Origin: Mucilaginibacter gossypii
GTDB lineage: Bacteria; Bacteroidota; Bacteroidia; Sphingobacteriales; Sphingobacteriaceae
Direction of reading: 5' to 3'
DNA length: 64,000 nucleotides
Assembly: GCF_900100945.1 (NCBI RefSeq)
Contig: NZ_FNCG01000002.1
Location: 477,940-541,939, forward strand
The notes beneath the pieces were generated by a model. The model was not told where the DNA came from, made no database searches, and was given only the letters and a program-made list of their open reading frames with translations. Position numbers and translations under genes: made by a program. This document shows positions 9,054-18,400 of the stretch, one piece after another; the stretch's first letter is position 1, and each line of letters begins with the position of its first letter.

Positions 9054-9329
9054 CTAAGTATTTGTAACCAAAATACTTTTAGTATCGGGAATATCCATTA
9101 CTAACCTCTCCAAGCTGGCCTTGTTGATTTGCATCCCTTTTCTAAACGAAGCGGTATCTGTAAAGGTATATGGAGCAATACCTTTAATATTTACTTTCAA
9201 TCTACCATTTAAAACAACATCATTAACATTCACTATCGGATCATCATAGCAGTCTTTTCCGGCGTCAACGACAAGCGACTTCTTTTTTAAAGCCTTCGCT
9301 GCCTGGTCATCAAACTGTAGTAAACCACC
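9054..9329 (-). pseudogene. C-terminal fragment of an unidentified protein
   Basis: A 91-codon open stretch on the minus strand, ending in TAG at 9054-9056, reads as a plausible soluble alpha/beta protein end (for example INKASLERLVMDIPDTKSIL near the C-terminus). It is preceded in frame by TGA at 9330-9332 and has no good start near its beginning, so it is a truncated gene. The break falls inside the terminator-like hairpin at 9323-9357. Family not recognised. Confidence 0.45.
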
Positions 9330-9357
9330 TCATGCGGATATTATGAGGTGGTTTTTT
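9323..9357 (+). terminator. Rho-independent terminator, plus strand
   Basis: AACCACCTCAT (9323-9333) pairs perfectly with ATGAGGTGGTT (9343-9353) around a 9-nt loop and runs into six T residues at 9352-9357. Only the plus strand has the T tract. No intact plus-strand gene ends close by, the nearest being the reductase ending at 8868. Confidence 0.75.
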
Positions 9358-9379
9358 CGTCCACTTAAGCTGTCTTGCG

Positions 9380-9514
9380 ATGGATGTTCCTTTTGTTTTT
9401 TCTACGGCGCGCTTGGAAGATATAGATCGAAAAAAAGCGAAGAGGCAGCAGTACTACTTCGTATGGTGTCGAAAACATACATTGAGATCGGTTAAAATCA
9501 GTATGAAACAATAA
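9380..9514 (+). CDS. Small basic ORF (44 aa), doubtful
   Basis: ATG 9380 opens 44 codons ending in TAA at 9512-9514 (begins MDVPFVFSTARLEDIDRKKA, then QQYYFVWCRKH). It is rich in Lys and Arg and lies in a region of gene decay just after a terminator. No family is recognised and no ribosome-binding site or promoter supports it, so it could be a remnant or chance. Confidence 0.2.
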   Translation: MDVPFVFSTARLEDIDRKKAKRQQYYFVWCRKHTLRSVKISMKQ

Positions 9515-9555
9515 AGCCATCGAAGACTTTCCAATAATGCAGCATATATTGATGC

Positions 9556-10278
9556 TTAAAACAATTTTATATTACTTAATTCGATAGAGATAAACAGCGG
9601 GGCAGGAACAAGGGCGGTATTATCTTCATTCCTTTTGTAAACATGCCTGCTTGTTGGGAATTTGATGCCCTGAACTTCGGCATAATTTGCCAAATAATGA
9701 ACAGATGCCGCATTGTTGAGAATCTCAACATTATAGTCATGCCTCTTGAACAGGCCTGACTGATCGATATAAAATACCTGTTCCCTGCAGTGTGTTGCAA
9801 TGTTTTCCGGGAAAGTGACATGCAGCCGTCTTAATACCTCACCATTTTCAGTCCACGGCTCCAGTTCTTTCACTTTATATCCGGGTTCCGCTAAACAAAA
9901 CGGTGTGTTCAAATAAGTCCACATGGCGTAGCCTGTGAAATAGGTTACCTGAAGTTTTGACCAGGGTGTTTCTGTTACATAGTCTTTAAAGCTGTGTCGT
10001 GGAAAATACAATTGATCGACCAGTGCGTCCTTCTCATCTATGATGGCGACTTTGTTAGTTTCAAAGGTATTATGCCAACCTTCTTTTATAAAAGGAGAGA
10101 ACGACACATGCTGTTTTGTAGTGCTCAACAAGACATTAATGTCATCCATAATACCTGGGACCTGCTTAAATGCCCAGGTAACGCCCCCAATTTTAAGATG
10201 TGCAGAAATATATTCAAACTTTTTCCAGTTATCCAAGCCGCCATGGGCATCAATCGTAAATTTTAAGAGATCATTCAT
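9556..10278 (-). CDS. Conserved hypothetical protein divergent from an HxlR regulator
   Basis: A 240-residue protein; ATG at 10278 (MNDLLKFTIDAHGGLDNWKK) is chosen because the longer frame to 10374 would run through the promoter and operator palindrome. It has no signal peptide, membrane segment or known catalytic motif. Aromatic and charged residues alternate in a pattern that suggests beta-rich structure (VTWAFKQVPGI, YFTGYAMWTYLNTPF). The GG-x-D-x-W-K-x-F opening recurs in uncharacterised bacterial proteins as far as I recall. It is divergently transcribed from the HxlR gene with operator palindromes between, so it is probably the regulator's target. Confidence 0.7.
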   Translation of the reverse strand: MNDLLKFTIDAHGGLDNWKKFEYISAHLKIGGVTWAFKQVPGIMDDINVLLSTTKQHVSFSPFIKEGWHNTFETNKVAIIDEKDALVDQLYFPRHSFKDYVTETPWSKLQVTYFTGYAMWTYLNTPFCLAEPGYKVKELEPWTENGEVLRRLHVTFPENIATHCREQVFYIDQSGLFKRHDYNVEILNNAASVHYLANYAEVQGIKFPTSRHVYKRNEDNTALVPAPLFISIELSNIKLF

Positions 10279-10342
10279 ATCGTGAGTTAATTTAATTTGC
10301 AATCTGAATAAGCTATTTTTTCGTTGTTGCTTTTTGCAAGTG

Positions 10343-10374
10343 CAAATATAAATCTTTCTACTTGTTATTTGCAA
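10343..10374 (-). promoter_or_regulatory. Promoter of the 10278 gene
   Basis: On the minus strand TTG (10374-10372) and TATATTTG (10350-10343) are separated by about 20 bp, fitting the Bacteroidota TTTG-N19-21-TANNTTTG pattern. Operator 1 (10360-10376) overlaps the -33 element, so a bound HxlR protein would occlude it. Confidence 0.55.
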
Positions 10375-10386
10375 GTAGAAAGATTT
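10350..10386. promoter_or_regulatory. Operator 1: perfect 15-bp inverted repeat
   Basis: The left arm 10350-10364 and right arm 10372-10386 are perfect complements around a 7-nt spacer. The core 10360-10376 reads acttgttatttgcaagt. It lies between the divergent HxlR and 9556-10278 genes and shares half-sites and spacing with operator 2, so it is probably the HxlR-family binding site. Confidence 0.65.
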
Positions 10387-10425
10387 ATGGTGGTGGGTTT
10401 TCTCTTACTAATGGGTTTTTATGCT

Positions 10426-10452
10426 TAAATTTGCACTTGTAATCAGCAAGTG
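10426..10452. promoter_or_regulatory. Operator 2 overlapping the regulator's -7 box
   Basis: The core acttgtaatcagcaagt (10435-10451) has the same ACTTG-N7-CAAGT architecture as operator 1, centred 75 bp away (about seven helical turns). It directly abuts a TAAATTTG -7 match at 10426-10433 upstream of the HxlR start, so autoregulation is likely. A lone GCAAGT half-site also occurs at 10336-10341. Confidence 0.6.
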
Positions 10453-10480
10453 AAATGCTTGTGAAGTTTATGACGATATC

Positions 10481-10933
10481 ATGAAAAAGATAAAGAAACG
10501 TTCTGCCTGCCCGATAAGTTTTAGCCTGGACTTTCTCGGAGATAAATGGACATTACTGATCGTCAGGGACATACTGCTTAATAATAAAAATACTTTTGGC
10601 GAGTTTTTCCAGTCGGCTGAAGGTATCGCAACCAACGTATTAACAGATCGCTTAAAAATGCTGGAAACCGAAGGTTTCATCATGAAATACCCCGTTCCTG
10701 GCAAGGCCAGGGTGGCCTATTGCCTTGCAGAAAGAGGCATTGCCCTTATCCCGATTATTATGGAAATGGCAATATGGGGAGTGTCAGAGAATAACACGGA
10801 AATAAAAAAAGAGTTAACGGCAGCCCTTAAGAACGATAAGGAGGCCGTCTTATCAGGATTAGCAAAGAAACACCTGGCGATATACGAACAAAGGAAAGAA
10901 TCAAGGATTGAACCCGATCAGGTAAACGTTTAA
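10481..10933 (+). CDS. HxlR family winged-helix transcriptional regulator
   Basis: A 150-residue protein with the HxlR domain. It has the conserved N-terminal Cys (CPISFSLDFLGDKW, Cys10), which is redox- or electrophile-reactive in some family members, then LLIVRDIL, the recognition region GIATNVLTDRLKMLETEGFI and the wing. A C-terminal helical tail of about 40 residues follows the usual 110-residue core. HxlR proteins act as dimers and often respond to quinones, aldehydes or disulfide stress. Two matching palindromes in the divergent intergenic region point to control of itself and the 9556-10278 gene. Confidence 0.88.
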   Translation: MKKIKKRSACPISFSLDFLGDKWTLLIVRDILLNNKNTFGEFFQSAEGIATNVLTDRLKMLETEGFIMKYPVPGKARVAYCLAERGIALIPIIMEMAIWGVSENNTEIKKELTAALKNDKEAVLSGLAKKHLAIYEQRKESRIEPDQVNV

Positions 10934-11284
10934 CGATCAAGCATCCTGGGCAGTGCAGTCATTTTCACTCCTCCGCCATTGGCAGTACGTTTTCATTAGT
11001 TGGATAACCGGCCGTGATCATTTTGCTTTTTATCAGTTTTGTTATTCAGACCCCTGCCTTCCCTGAACACTTACTCGATAATGTATCTTCCGCAGTGCTT
11101 TTTATATAAAATCAGGAAATAAAATCCATTTCCTGTGCCGGGATAAGTGTAAACAGTATGCCTTTAAAGAGAAAATCCACAAGGAACAGCGGCATCGCGT
11201 CATTTTGGCTACTATAAACTGCAATACGGCCACACATCGCAAATAACTCCTGCCGATTTTTGTACGGTAATATTTAAGCAAAAA
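10934..11284. other. Intergenic region with a possible mini-ORF
   Basis: No secure gene. The minus strand at 11112-11237 reads as 41 codons beginning MCGRI, the start signature of SRAP/YedK-type proteins, but the rest does not resemble that family. The remainder looks non-coding and should contain the promoter of the downstream SDR/AraC/SnoaL operon. Confidence 0.35.
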
Positions 11285-12094
11285 ATGGGAAAGACAATTT
11301 TTATTACCGGGGCATCTTCAGGGCTGGGTAAAGCCACTGCCAAATTATTTCAAAGTAAAGGCTGGAACGTTATCGCGACAATGCGCAATCCCGCCCTTGA
11401 AACAGAACTTACTGCATTACAAAATGTAACCCTGCTGCCATTAGACGTTACCAATTTGGAGCAAATTCAAAGTACCGTAAAAGAAGCAACCGGCCAACAT
11501 GATATCGATGTGGTATTTAATAACGCCGGTTATGGCCTCGTTGGCGCGCTGGAAGCTTTTTCAGATGAACAGGTGGTAAGGCAGATAAACACAAATTTGC
11601 TCGGTGTCATCCGCGTTACGCAGGCTTTTGTACCCTATTTCCGAAAAAAGAAAAGCGGGTTGTTTATTACCACAACTTCTATCGGCGGCCTGGTGACCTT
11701 CCCTCTCGACTCGATCTATCACGCAACAAAATGGGCGCTGGAAGGCTGGAGCGAGGGTATGTCCTATGAACTGGGGCTTCACAACATCGGTATCAAAACC
11801 ATTGCGCCGGGTGGTATCAAAACTAACTTCGCGGGTGAGCCATTAGATGTTGCCCGCCACCCTGCCTATGAAGAAGGATTGGAAAAGCTGTTTAACCTGA
11901 TGAATCCTGCCAATTTTGAACCTGTGGAATGGATTGCAGATGTGGTATATGAAGCTGCTACAGATGGTAAGCAGCAGCTGCGCTATGTTGTAGGGGCATT
12001 TGCCAGGCAGTTGTATGAAAGGCGTTTGGAAATCGGTTCTGAGGTAGCAGTACAGGAGATGAACAAAATGGTCTTCGGAGAATTAGTAAATTAG
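11285..12094 (+). CDS. Short-chain dehydrogenase/reductase
   Basis: A 269-residue classical SDR: cofactor motif TGASSGLGKATA (residues 8-19), NNAGYG, catalytic Ser in TTSIGG, and the YHATKWALEG active-site Tyr-x3-Lys. The extended C-terminus and lack of a preference marker leave the substrate open; the closest-looking groups are NADP-dependent oxidoreductases annotated as ketoreductases or retinol-dehydrogenase-like. It is separated by 4 bp from the AraC regulator, and the three genes 11285-13360 form an apparent operon. Confidence 0.85.
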   Translation: MGKTIFITGASSGLGKATAKLFQSKGWNVIATMRNPALETELTALQNVTLLPLDVTNLEQIQSTVKEATGQHDIDVVFNNAGYGLVGALEAFSDEQVVRQINTNLLGVIRVTQAFVPYFRKKKSGLFITTTSIGGLVTFPLDSIYHATKWALEGWSEGMSYELGLHNIGIKTIAPGGIKTNFAGEPLDVARHPAYEEGLEKLFNLMNPANFEPVEWIADVVYEAATDGKQQLRYVVGAFARQLYERRLEIGSEVAVQEMNKMVFGELVN

Positions 12095-12098
12095 CCAA

Positions 12099-13016
12099 AT
12101 GAGGAAAGAAGCCAACAACCCTTTGCGGATAGATTCTATTTCAGCACTGCACAGGATGCTGGGCTTACCCAAGCCATTACATCCGTTAATAAGTCTGGTG
12201 GATAATACAAAAATGGTGGTAAATAAAGCGCAGCTGAACAGTTCTTTTCTCTTCAACTTTTATAAAATTTCTTTTAAGAAAACGCTGAAAGGGCTCATCG
12301 GCTATGGACAGGGCCATTACGATTTTGATGAGGGCGGTATGGTATTTACCGCCCTCAATCAATTGCTCTCAATTATTAGTAACGACGAAGAGTATGAAGG
12401 CTTCTCATTGCTTATCCACCCGGACTTTATCAGGAACTACCCGCTGGATAAAAAAATCAGGTCGTATGGATTCTTCTCTTACGAAACGAATGAGGCCCTG
12501 CACCTTTCTGATAAAGAAAAGACGATTATTTTAGGCGTTCTGGACAACATACAGCAGGAATTAAACGGAGCTATTGACGATCTCAGCCAGGACTTGCTAA
12601 TTTCTTACATCGAGGTGCTGCTCAATTACAGCAACCGTTTTTACAAAAGGCAATTTATTACCCGCAAGGCGGTAAGTAATGATATGCTTATGCAGATGGA
12701 AGATGTATTAAATGACTACTTTGAAAAAGAACAGGGATTGGATAAGGGACTACTGACGGTAGAATACCTGGCGCAGCATTTACATGTCTCCCCACGGTAT
12801 TTAAGTGATATGCTGCGTTCCCTTACCGGCCAAAATGCACAGCAGCATATACACGAAAAACTGATAGAAAAAGCAAAGGAATATCTTTCGGTTTCCCATT
12901 TAACAGTTGCAGAAATAGCCTACCAGCTGGGTTTTGAGCATCCGCAATCGTTCAATAAAATATTTAAAAGAAAAACCAATGTAACGCCCCTGGAATTCAG
13001 GGCCTCGTTCAATTAA
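12099..13016 (+). CDS. AraC family transcriptional regulator
   Basis: A 305-residue protein with an N-terminal sensor-like region of about 190 residues (including the GYGQGHYDFDEGGMVF motif common in this AraC subgroup) and a C-terminal pair of helix-turn-helix motifs (LTVEYLAQHLHVSPRYLSDM and LTVAEIAYQLGFEHPQSFNK) ending in FKRKTNVTPLEFR. It probably activates the SDR and SnoaL-like genes beside it in response to an unknown ligand. Gaps are 4 bp upstream and 11 bp downstream. Confidence 0.9.
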   Translation: MRKEANNPLRIDSISALHRMLGLPKPLHPLISLVDNTKMVVNKAQLNSSFLFNFYKISFKKTLKGLIGYGQGHYDFDEGGMVFTALNQLLSIISNDEEYEGFSLLIHPDFIRNYPLDKKIRSYGFFSYETNEALHLSDKEKTIILGVLDNIQQELNGAIDDLSQDLLISYIEVLLNYSNRFYKRQFITRKAVSNDMLMQMEDVLNDYFEKEQGLDKGLLTVEYLAQHLHVSPRYLSDMLRSLTGQNAQQHIHEKLIEKAKEYLSVSHLTVAEIAYQLGFEHPQSFNKIFKRKTNVTPLEFRASFN

Positions 13017-13027
13017 ACAGCCAGTAA

Positions 13028-13360
13028 ATGGATATCAGATTATTTATAGAAGAGTGGATTAAACTGGGCAATGCTTTCGATACGGATGCATACCTGGAAA
13101 AGTACCGGGCCGATGCAATTCTGGACGACCCTTCTGTTGGGAGGAAATTTATCGGTCACAAAGGCATCCGGGATTATTTTACCACTTATTTTATAGGATA
13201 TAAAACTCAGACCCGGTTAATGAAGTTGGACATCCACGGTAACGAAGCGCATCTGGAAGTGGAATTTACCGGGGAATTTCCCGAGGGGAAAATCGGCGGT
13301 ACTTTTGATATTATACTCAAAGATGAAAAAATCGCAGCAGTAAAAGCAGCGCTTATTTAA
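13028..13360 (+). CDS. SnoaL-like / NTF2-fold protein
   Basis: A 110-residue protein with the SnoaL/NTF2-like layout: N-terminal helices (FIEEWIKLGNAFDTDAYLEK), an ILDDPSVGRKFIGHKGIRDY motif lining the pocket, and paired C-terminal strands. These small cone-shaped proteins are isomerases, cyclases or plain ligand binders. Catalysis cannot be decided from sequence. It is the last gene of an SDR-AraC-SnoaL operon, so it may act on the same small molecule as the SDR. Confidence 0.75.
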   Translation: MDIRLFIEEWIKLGNAFDTDAYLEKYRADAILDDPSVGRKFIGHKGIRDYFTTYFIGYKTQTRLMKLDIHGNEAHLEVEFTGEFPEGKIGGTFDIILKDEKIAAVKAALI

Positions 13361-13646
13361 GCAGTAAAACAATAAGTTGCGATTTCGGCTGCAAACCTGT
13401 GATCAGGCTGATTTAAGCGTCATTTACCAACCCGGGCGATATTTTTAATATTTCCTGATTGAACTGGTATGTTTTGAGGATCGAGGTTTACTGGTGTGTA
13501 GTTTAATTAACACCGGTAAGGTTAATTTAATGGTTGTATAAAACACGCTAAGGAAGCCGGCAGTAACGCATGAAACGTAATAAAAAAAATTGTGTTGTTA
13601 CTACTTGTGCTTTTTTATTGATAGATTCGGGAACTAGCTGGAATCT

Positions 13647-14219
13647 ATGTCAATGTATCTTAAACTTGATGATCAACAACTGTTGCGATTATTGATTAAT
13701 GGTAGTGAAGACGCATTTGCAGCTATCTACAACAGGTATTGGCGAAAACTTGTTGCGATAGGTTATAGTCATACTAAAGACAGGTTTTTAGCCGAAGAAA
13801 TTGTACAGGAGGTTTTTCTGAGTATCTGGAACAGACGGAATGAACTAAAAATAGATACGGTAAGTAGTTACCTGGCAACAGCCATAAAATTTTCAATATT
13901 TAAACATATTGCAACCAATAACCGCCGTCAGAGAATTTTATCGGCCATGCCGAACGCAAGCTTAGTGGAAATGACGGATGAGCTTGTGCATGCCCGCTTT
14001 TTGAAGGAATATATAAGCGGCGTGGTAGAGGAGATGCCCGAAAAATGCCGCCTGGTTTATAAACTAAGTCGCGAAGAAGGGTTAAACGTTGGCGAGATCT
14101 CGCAAAAAATGAACATTGCCGAAAAAACGGTTGAAGCACATCTGTCTAAAGCGCTTAAAGTGCTCCGCCTCAATTTGAAAGAATTTATGGTATTGGCCAT
14201 ATTTCTTCACAAAATTTAA
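13647..14219 (+). CDS. ECF-type RNA polymerase sigma-70 factor (FecI-like)
   Basis: A 190-residue ECF sigma factor: region 2 at about residues 20-90 (AFAAIYNRYWRKL, then RFLAEEIVQEVFLSIW) and region 4 at about 120-175 with an LxxxEGLNVGEISQKMNIAEKTVEAHLSKAL helix-turn-helix (the motif is split here by its long linker). It belongs to the Bacteroidota FecI-like group paired with FecR anti-sigma and SusC receptors, exactly as arranged downstream. It probably directs transcription of the SusC/SusD operon when substrate binding is signalled through the receptor. Confidence 0.9.
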   Translation: MSMYLKLDDQQLLRLLINGSEDAFAAIYNRYWRKLVAIGYSHTKDRFLAEEIVQEVFLSIWNRRNELKIDTVSSYLATAIKFSIFKHIATNNRRQRILSAMPNASLVEMTDELVHARFLKEYISGVVEEMPEKCRLVYKLSREEGLNVGEISQKMNIAEKTVEAHLSKALKVLRLNLKEFMVLAIFLHKI

Positions 14220-14360
14220 CATCGCCCAGTTAATTTTGTTGTTTATCCGCGTCTTACCAAAGGTTTGTTCATTAAGTTATTTTAAATAAATATTAAAGTT
14301 TTTGTTTTTTGACTAAGGGTAACTTCATAGTTGTTGTACATCCTGTTATAAAAAACAAAG

Positions 14361-15329
14361 ATGGAAGACGAACACCTGCAGTCGCTTGCCAAAAAATATC
14401 TTTCCGGCACGGCTACCGAAGCCGAAAAGGCCGAGTTGCATACCTGGTATAGACTTAAGGAAGGGGAAGATCTGATATTGCCTTATCTTGATCAGCGTGA
14501 AGAAGCGGAAGCAAGAGAGAGGATGTATAAAAACCTGAAGCAAAAAATGGATGATGCCGATGGTGAACAGCACCGACCTAAAACACTTAAATTCAGGCTG
14601 GCTGCTGCGGCTATCGTGTTGCTGGGTATTGCCATGTCGTTTTATTACCTTAACATATACCACTCTGGCGGGCAACTACGGCTTGTAACAACCAAAAGCG
14701 GCGAGCATAAAAAAATTGAACTTACCGATGGTACTTTAATTTACTTAAGTTCGGAATCAAAGCTTTCATATCCCGTTGCCTTTAAAGGAAATACCCGCGA
14801 GGTGATTTTAGAAGGAGAAGCTTTTTTTGAGGTAGCTAAAGACAAATCAAAACCCTTCATTTTGCATACCGGTAAGTTAACTACAAAGGTGTTGGGTACA
14901 TCATTTAATGTGGATGCTATCCTGTCACACCCTGATGTTACCGTGGCACTTATAAGCGGTAGGGTAATGTTTTCTGACGGAAATGCGCAAGCTGTACTTA
15001 AGCCCAACTTCCAGGTAGTATACAATAAATCAAAAAAACTGCCACGGATTGAAACAATTCCGGATTCGGCAGCGCTTATTGGCCGCCATAAAGGCTCATT
15101 TGAATACAAGAACACCCCGCTTGAACAGGTAATTGAAGATCTGAACCGAAACTTTAATACTCACGCCGTTGTAATAGGCGCTGTTAAAAACTGCACCTTT
15201 TTTGGCCGTATTAAAGAGGGCGAAAGTCCGGAGCAGTTTCTTAACAAGTTAGGAATAATTATGGATGCTACAGTAACCGGTAAAAATGGCGGTTATGTTA
15301 TCAAAGGAAAGGGAGGAGGTTGCCGTTGA
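14361..15329 (+). CDS. FecR family anti-sigma factor
   Basis: A 322-residue inner-membrane protein. The cytoplasmic N-terminus (about 1-75) has the sigma-binding helices, a single membrane span follows at about 77-95 (LAAAAIVLLGIAMSFYYL), then a periplasmic FecR domain (TTKSGEHKKIELTDGTLIYL to GRVMF) and a C-terminal DUF4974 domain (FEYKNTPLEQVIEDLNRNF). It holds the neighbouring ECF factor inactive until contacted by the STN domain of the outer-membrane receptor. It follows the sigma gene by 141 bp, a gap that could hold its own promoter. Confidence 0.9.
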   Translation: MEDEHLQSLAKKYLSGTATEAEKAELHTWYRLKEGEDLILPYLDQREEAEARERMYKNLKQKMDDADGEQHRPKTLKFRLAAAAIVLLGIAMSFYYLNIYHSGGQLRLVTTKSGEHKKIELTDGTLIYLSSESKLSYPVAFKGNTREVILEGEAFFEVAKDKSKPFILHTGKLTTKVLGTSFNVDAILSHPDVTVALISGRVMFSDGNAQAVLKPNFQVVYNKSKKLPRIETIPDSAALIGRHKGSFEYKNTPLEQVIEDLNRNFNTHAVVIGAVKNCTFFGRIKEGESPEQFLNKLGIIMDATVTGKNGGYVIKGKGGGCR

Positions 15330-15352
15330 GCTAAGTCATCTACTTTAAAACA

Positions 15353-15387
15353 ATCTTCAGCAGGCCCGGCAAGGCCTGCCTGAAGAT
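15353..15387 (+). promoter_or_regulatory. Interrupted hairpin between fecR and susC
   Basis: ATCTTCAG (15353-15360) pairs with CTGAAGAT (15380-15387), with an inner CAGGC/GCCTG stem and one bulge. No T tract follows, only CAAAAAATG. It may be a weak terminator, an attenuator or an mRNA-stability element that sets the SusC level. Confidence 0.5.
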
Positions 15388-15474
15388 CAAAAAATGTCAT
15401 TCGTTAAAGCAGTACTTGAAAGGTTGGAGCCAAAAGTATCTGCAATTTTTTTAAACATTTTATTTAGTGAATAT

Positions 15475-18400
15475 ATGAAAAATAATGTGCCCTGCCAATG
15501 GGGCCGCAAGTGTACGCTTTTTATGAAATTGAGCACATTAATGCTTTTATTATGCAGCACTGCGTTTTCTATGACTCGCGTTGATGCAAACGGGCAGGAG
15601 GTCCTGAAAAAAAAGATCACTGTAAACGTTAAAAATAGTCCGGTTTCTGATGCGCTCGAGAAGATCTCCGCCTCATCGGGGGTTAAGTTTACTTATAATG
15701 GAGCGGTAAGTAACAGTACCGAAAAAGTATCGGAAAAAGCGGTGAATATTGAACTTGGCGTTGTACTTAAACGGGTGCTGGCTAAAACCGATTTTACTTT
15801 TATCGTACTCGACGATGGCGAAATTCTTGTTCGCTATGATGATGCTAAAAAAAATACCAATTCTGGTAAAACGTTTTTTCAGCGAATTGTTACAGGCAGG
15901 GTCACCGATGAAAAAGGCATTGCGCTGCCCGGCGTTTCCGTTAAAGTTAAAGGAACAGACAGGGGTGGTATAGCCGATGCTAAGGGAAATTACCAGATCC
16001 AGGTTAATGCAGATAGCGAAATTTTGGTTTACAGTTTCATTGGCTATAAGAACCAGGAAGTAGCCGTTACGAACAAAAAGGTTATTGATATACAAATGCA
16101 GCCCGCGGCTGATAATGAACTAAAAGAAGTAGCGGTAGTAGCTTATGGCACGCAGAAAAAGGTAAGCCTTGTAGGCGCACAGTCAACTATTGATATTGAA
16201 AACCTGAAACAGCCTGTTTCGGATGTTACCACCCTGCTGGCCGGGCAGGTTGCCGGCGTTATCGGCGTACAACGTTCCGGCGAACCGGGCCGTAGCAGTG
16301 CCGATATCTGGATTCGTGGTATATCAACCTTTACGAGCAGCTATCCATTGGTATTGGTTGATGGTATTGAGCGCTCTATCAATAATATCGAGCCTGAGGA
16401 TATTCAATCTTTCACGATTTTAAAAGACGCGTCGGCCACTGCGGTTTACGGTGTTCGTGGTGCAAACGGTGTTATCATTGTACAAACCAGGCGTGGGGTA
16501 GCCGGTAAGCCCAAAATAAACGTCGATTTTTATGAGGGTATAAACTCATTTACCCGTATCCCTAAAATGGCCGATGGCGTAACCTACATGAATATGGTTA
16601 ATGAGTCATTAACCACCCGGGATCAGCCTGCCAAATACACGCAAACCTATATCCAAAACACCAAAAACCAGGTTGATCCGCTGTTGTATCCGGATATTAA
16701 CTGGATAGATGCCGTTTTTAATAAATACAGCCACAACAGGCGCGCTAATATCAATGCCAGCGGCGGGGTACCAAGTGCCCGTTACTACGTTTCGGCAAGT
16801 TATTATGATGAAACCGGCTTGCTTAAAACAGATGAGCTGGCCAAATACAATTCAACTATTGATTATAACAGATACAATTTTACCAGTAATCTAAACCTTG
16901 AGCTTACAAAAACCACCAAACTTGATTTAGGTGTACAGGGTTTTGTGGGCAAAGGGAACTATCCTTCAGTTTCGGCCAGCGATATTTTTGTGCAGGCCAT
17001 GATCGTACAGCCTACGGCTTTCCCCATTATGTATCCTGGCGGTTTTGTTCCGGGTGTAAACCCCAACGGCGATCAGCGAAATCCATATGCTGATTTAACT
17101 ACACGGGGTTACAGCACCACGTATTCGAGCCAGTTATATTCAAATGCCAGGCTTACGCAGGACCTGAAATTTATTACACCGGGCCTGAGTTTTACGACCA
17201 TGTTTGCTTATGATATCAACACATCACACAGCGTTAACCGCAGCAAGCGTTTGGATACCTATTTTCCTGATGCAACAACACCCTATAACGCCGACGGATC
17301 GCTTAACCTGATCAAAACATATTCGGGCACAAGTACATATCTTAACTTTTCGGAAGCAAGCGGCGGTTACTATAAAACCTATACCGAATCGTCGCTGAAT
17401 TATGACTGCACTTTTGGCGATCACCATGTCGGCGGCCTGCTATTATTTAACCAGCAGGATCAAACCAATTATCCGGGGGGCTCCTTTGCAAACTCAATTC
17501 CTTACCGTTACAGGGGCCTGGCCGGCAGGGTTACCTACTCCTATAAAGACAGGTATTTTGCCGAGTTTAACGTAGGCTACAACGGATCTGAAAACTTCTC
17601 GCCCCAAAAACGCTACGGCTTTTTCCCGGCCTTCGGCGTGGGCTGGCTTCTGTCCGAAGAGAAATTCTTTGAGCCGCTGAAAACAGCGTTCTCCATGTTT
17701 AAGATCCGTTACAGTAATGGTTTTGCGGGTGCTGATGACGGCGGTCCGCGTTTTGACTACCTTACTTTTTTAACAGATGGTGCCGATGGTTATACATTCG
17801 GTCTTAACCGACAGGGTGTAAGCGGAATCAATATTACCAATTATGGTGTAAACGTGACCTGGGCAAAATCACACAAACAGGATCTCGGCTTTGATATACG
17901 AACGCTGAATGATAAGCTCTCACTTACTGTTGATTTGTTTAAAGAACACCGCACGGGTATTTTATTGCAAAGGCAGGCCGTTCCAAGTTTTGTAGGGCTT
18001 GCAAACTCGCCTTACGGTAACCTGGGTATTGTTGATAATAAGGGGATTGATGCCAGCCTACAGGATAACATGACTATTGGCAAGGTTAATTTAAGCATCC
18101 GTGCAAACGTTACTTATAACAAGGATAAGGTGATAGAAAACGATCAGCCCATACCGCCGTATCCATGGATGAACCGTCGCGGTAACAATGTACTGGCTAA
18201 TTACGGTTATATAGCCGAGGGTTTTTTTACCAGCCAGGATGAAGTTAACAAAAGCGCGGTACCCGGTGATAAAAGCAGCATAAGGCCCGGCGATATCAAG
18301 TATAAAGACTTGAATAACGACGGTGTGATTAACGCTTATGATGTTACTAAAATTGGCCGCGGCGATGTGCCTTCGTTAATTTACGGAGCCGGCTTTACGG

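Noticed and set aside
11285..13360. SDR-AraC-SnoaL set as part of a polyketide cluster
   Set aside because: SnoaL-like folds occur in polyketide clusters, but no synthase, cyclase or acyl carrier protein gene is nearby.
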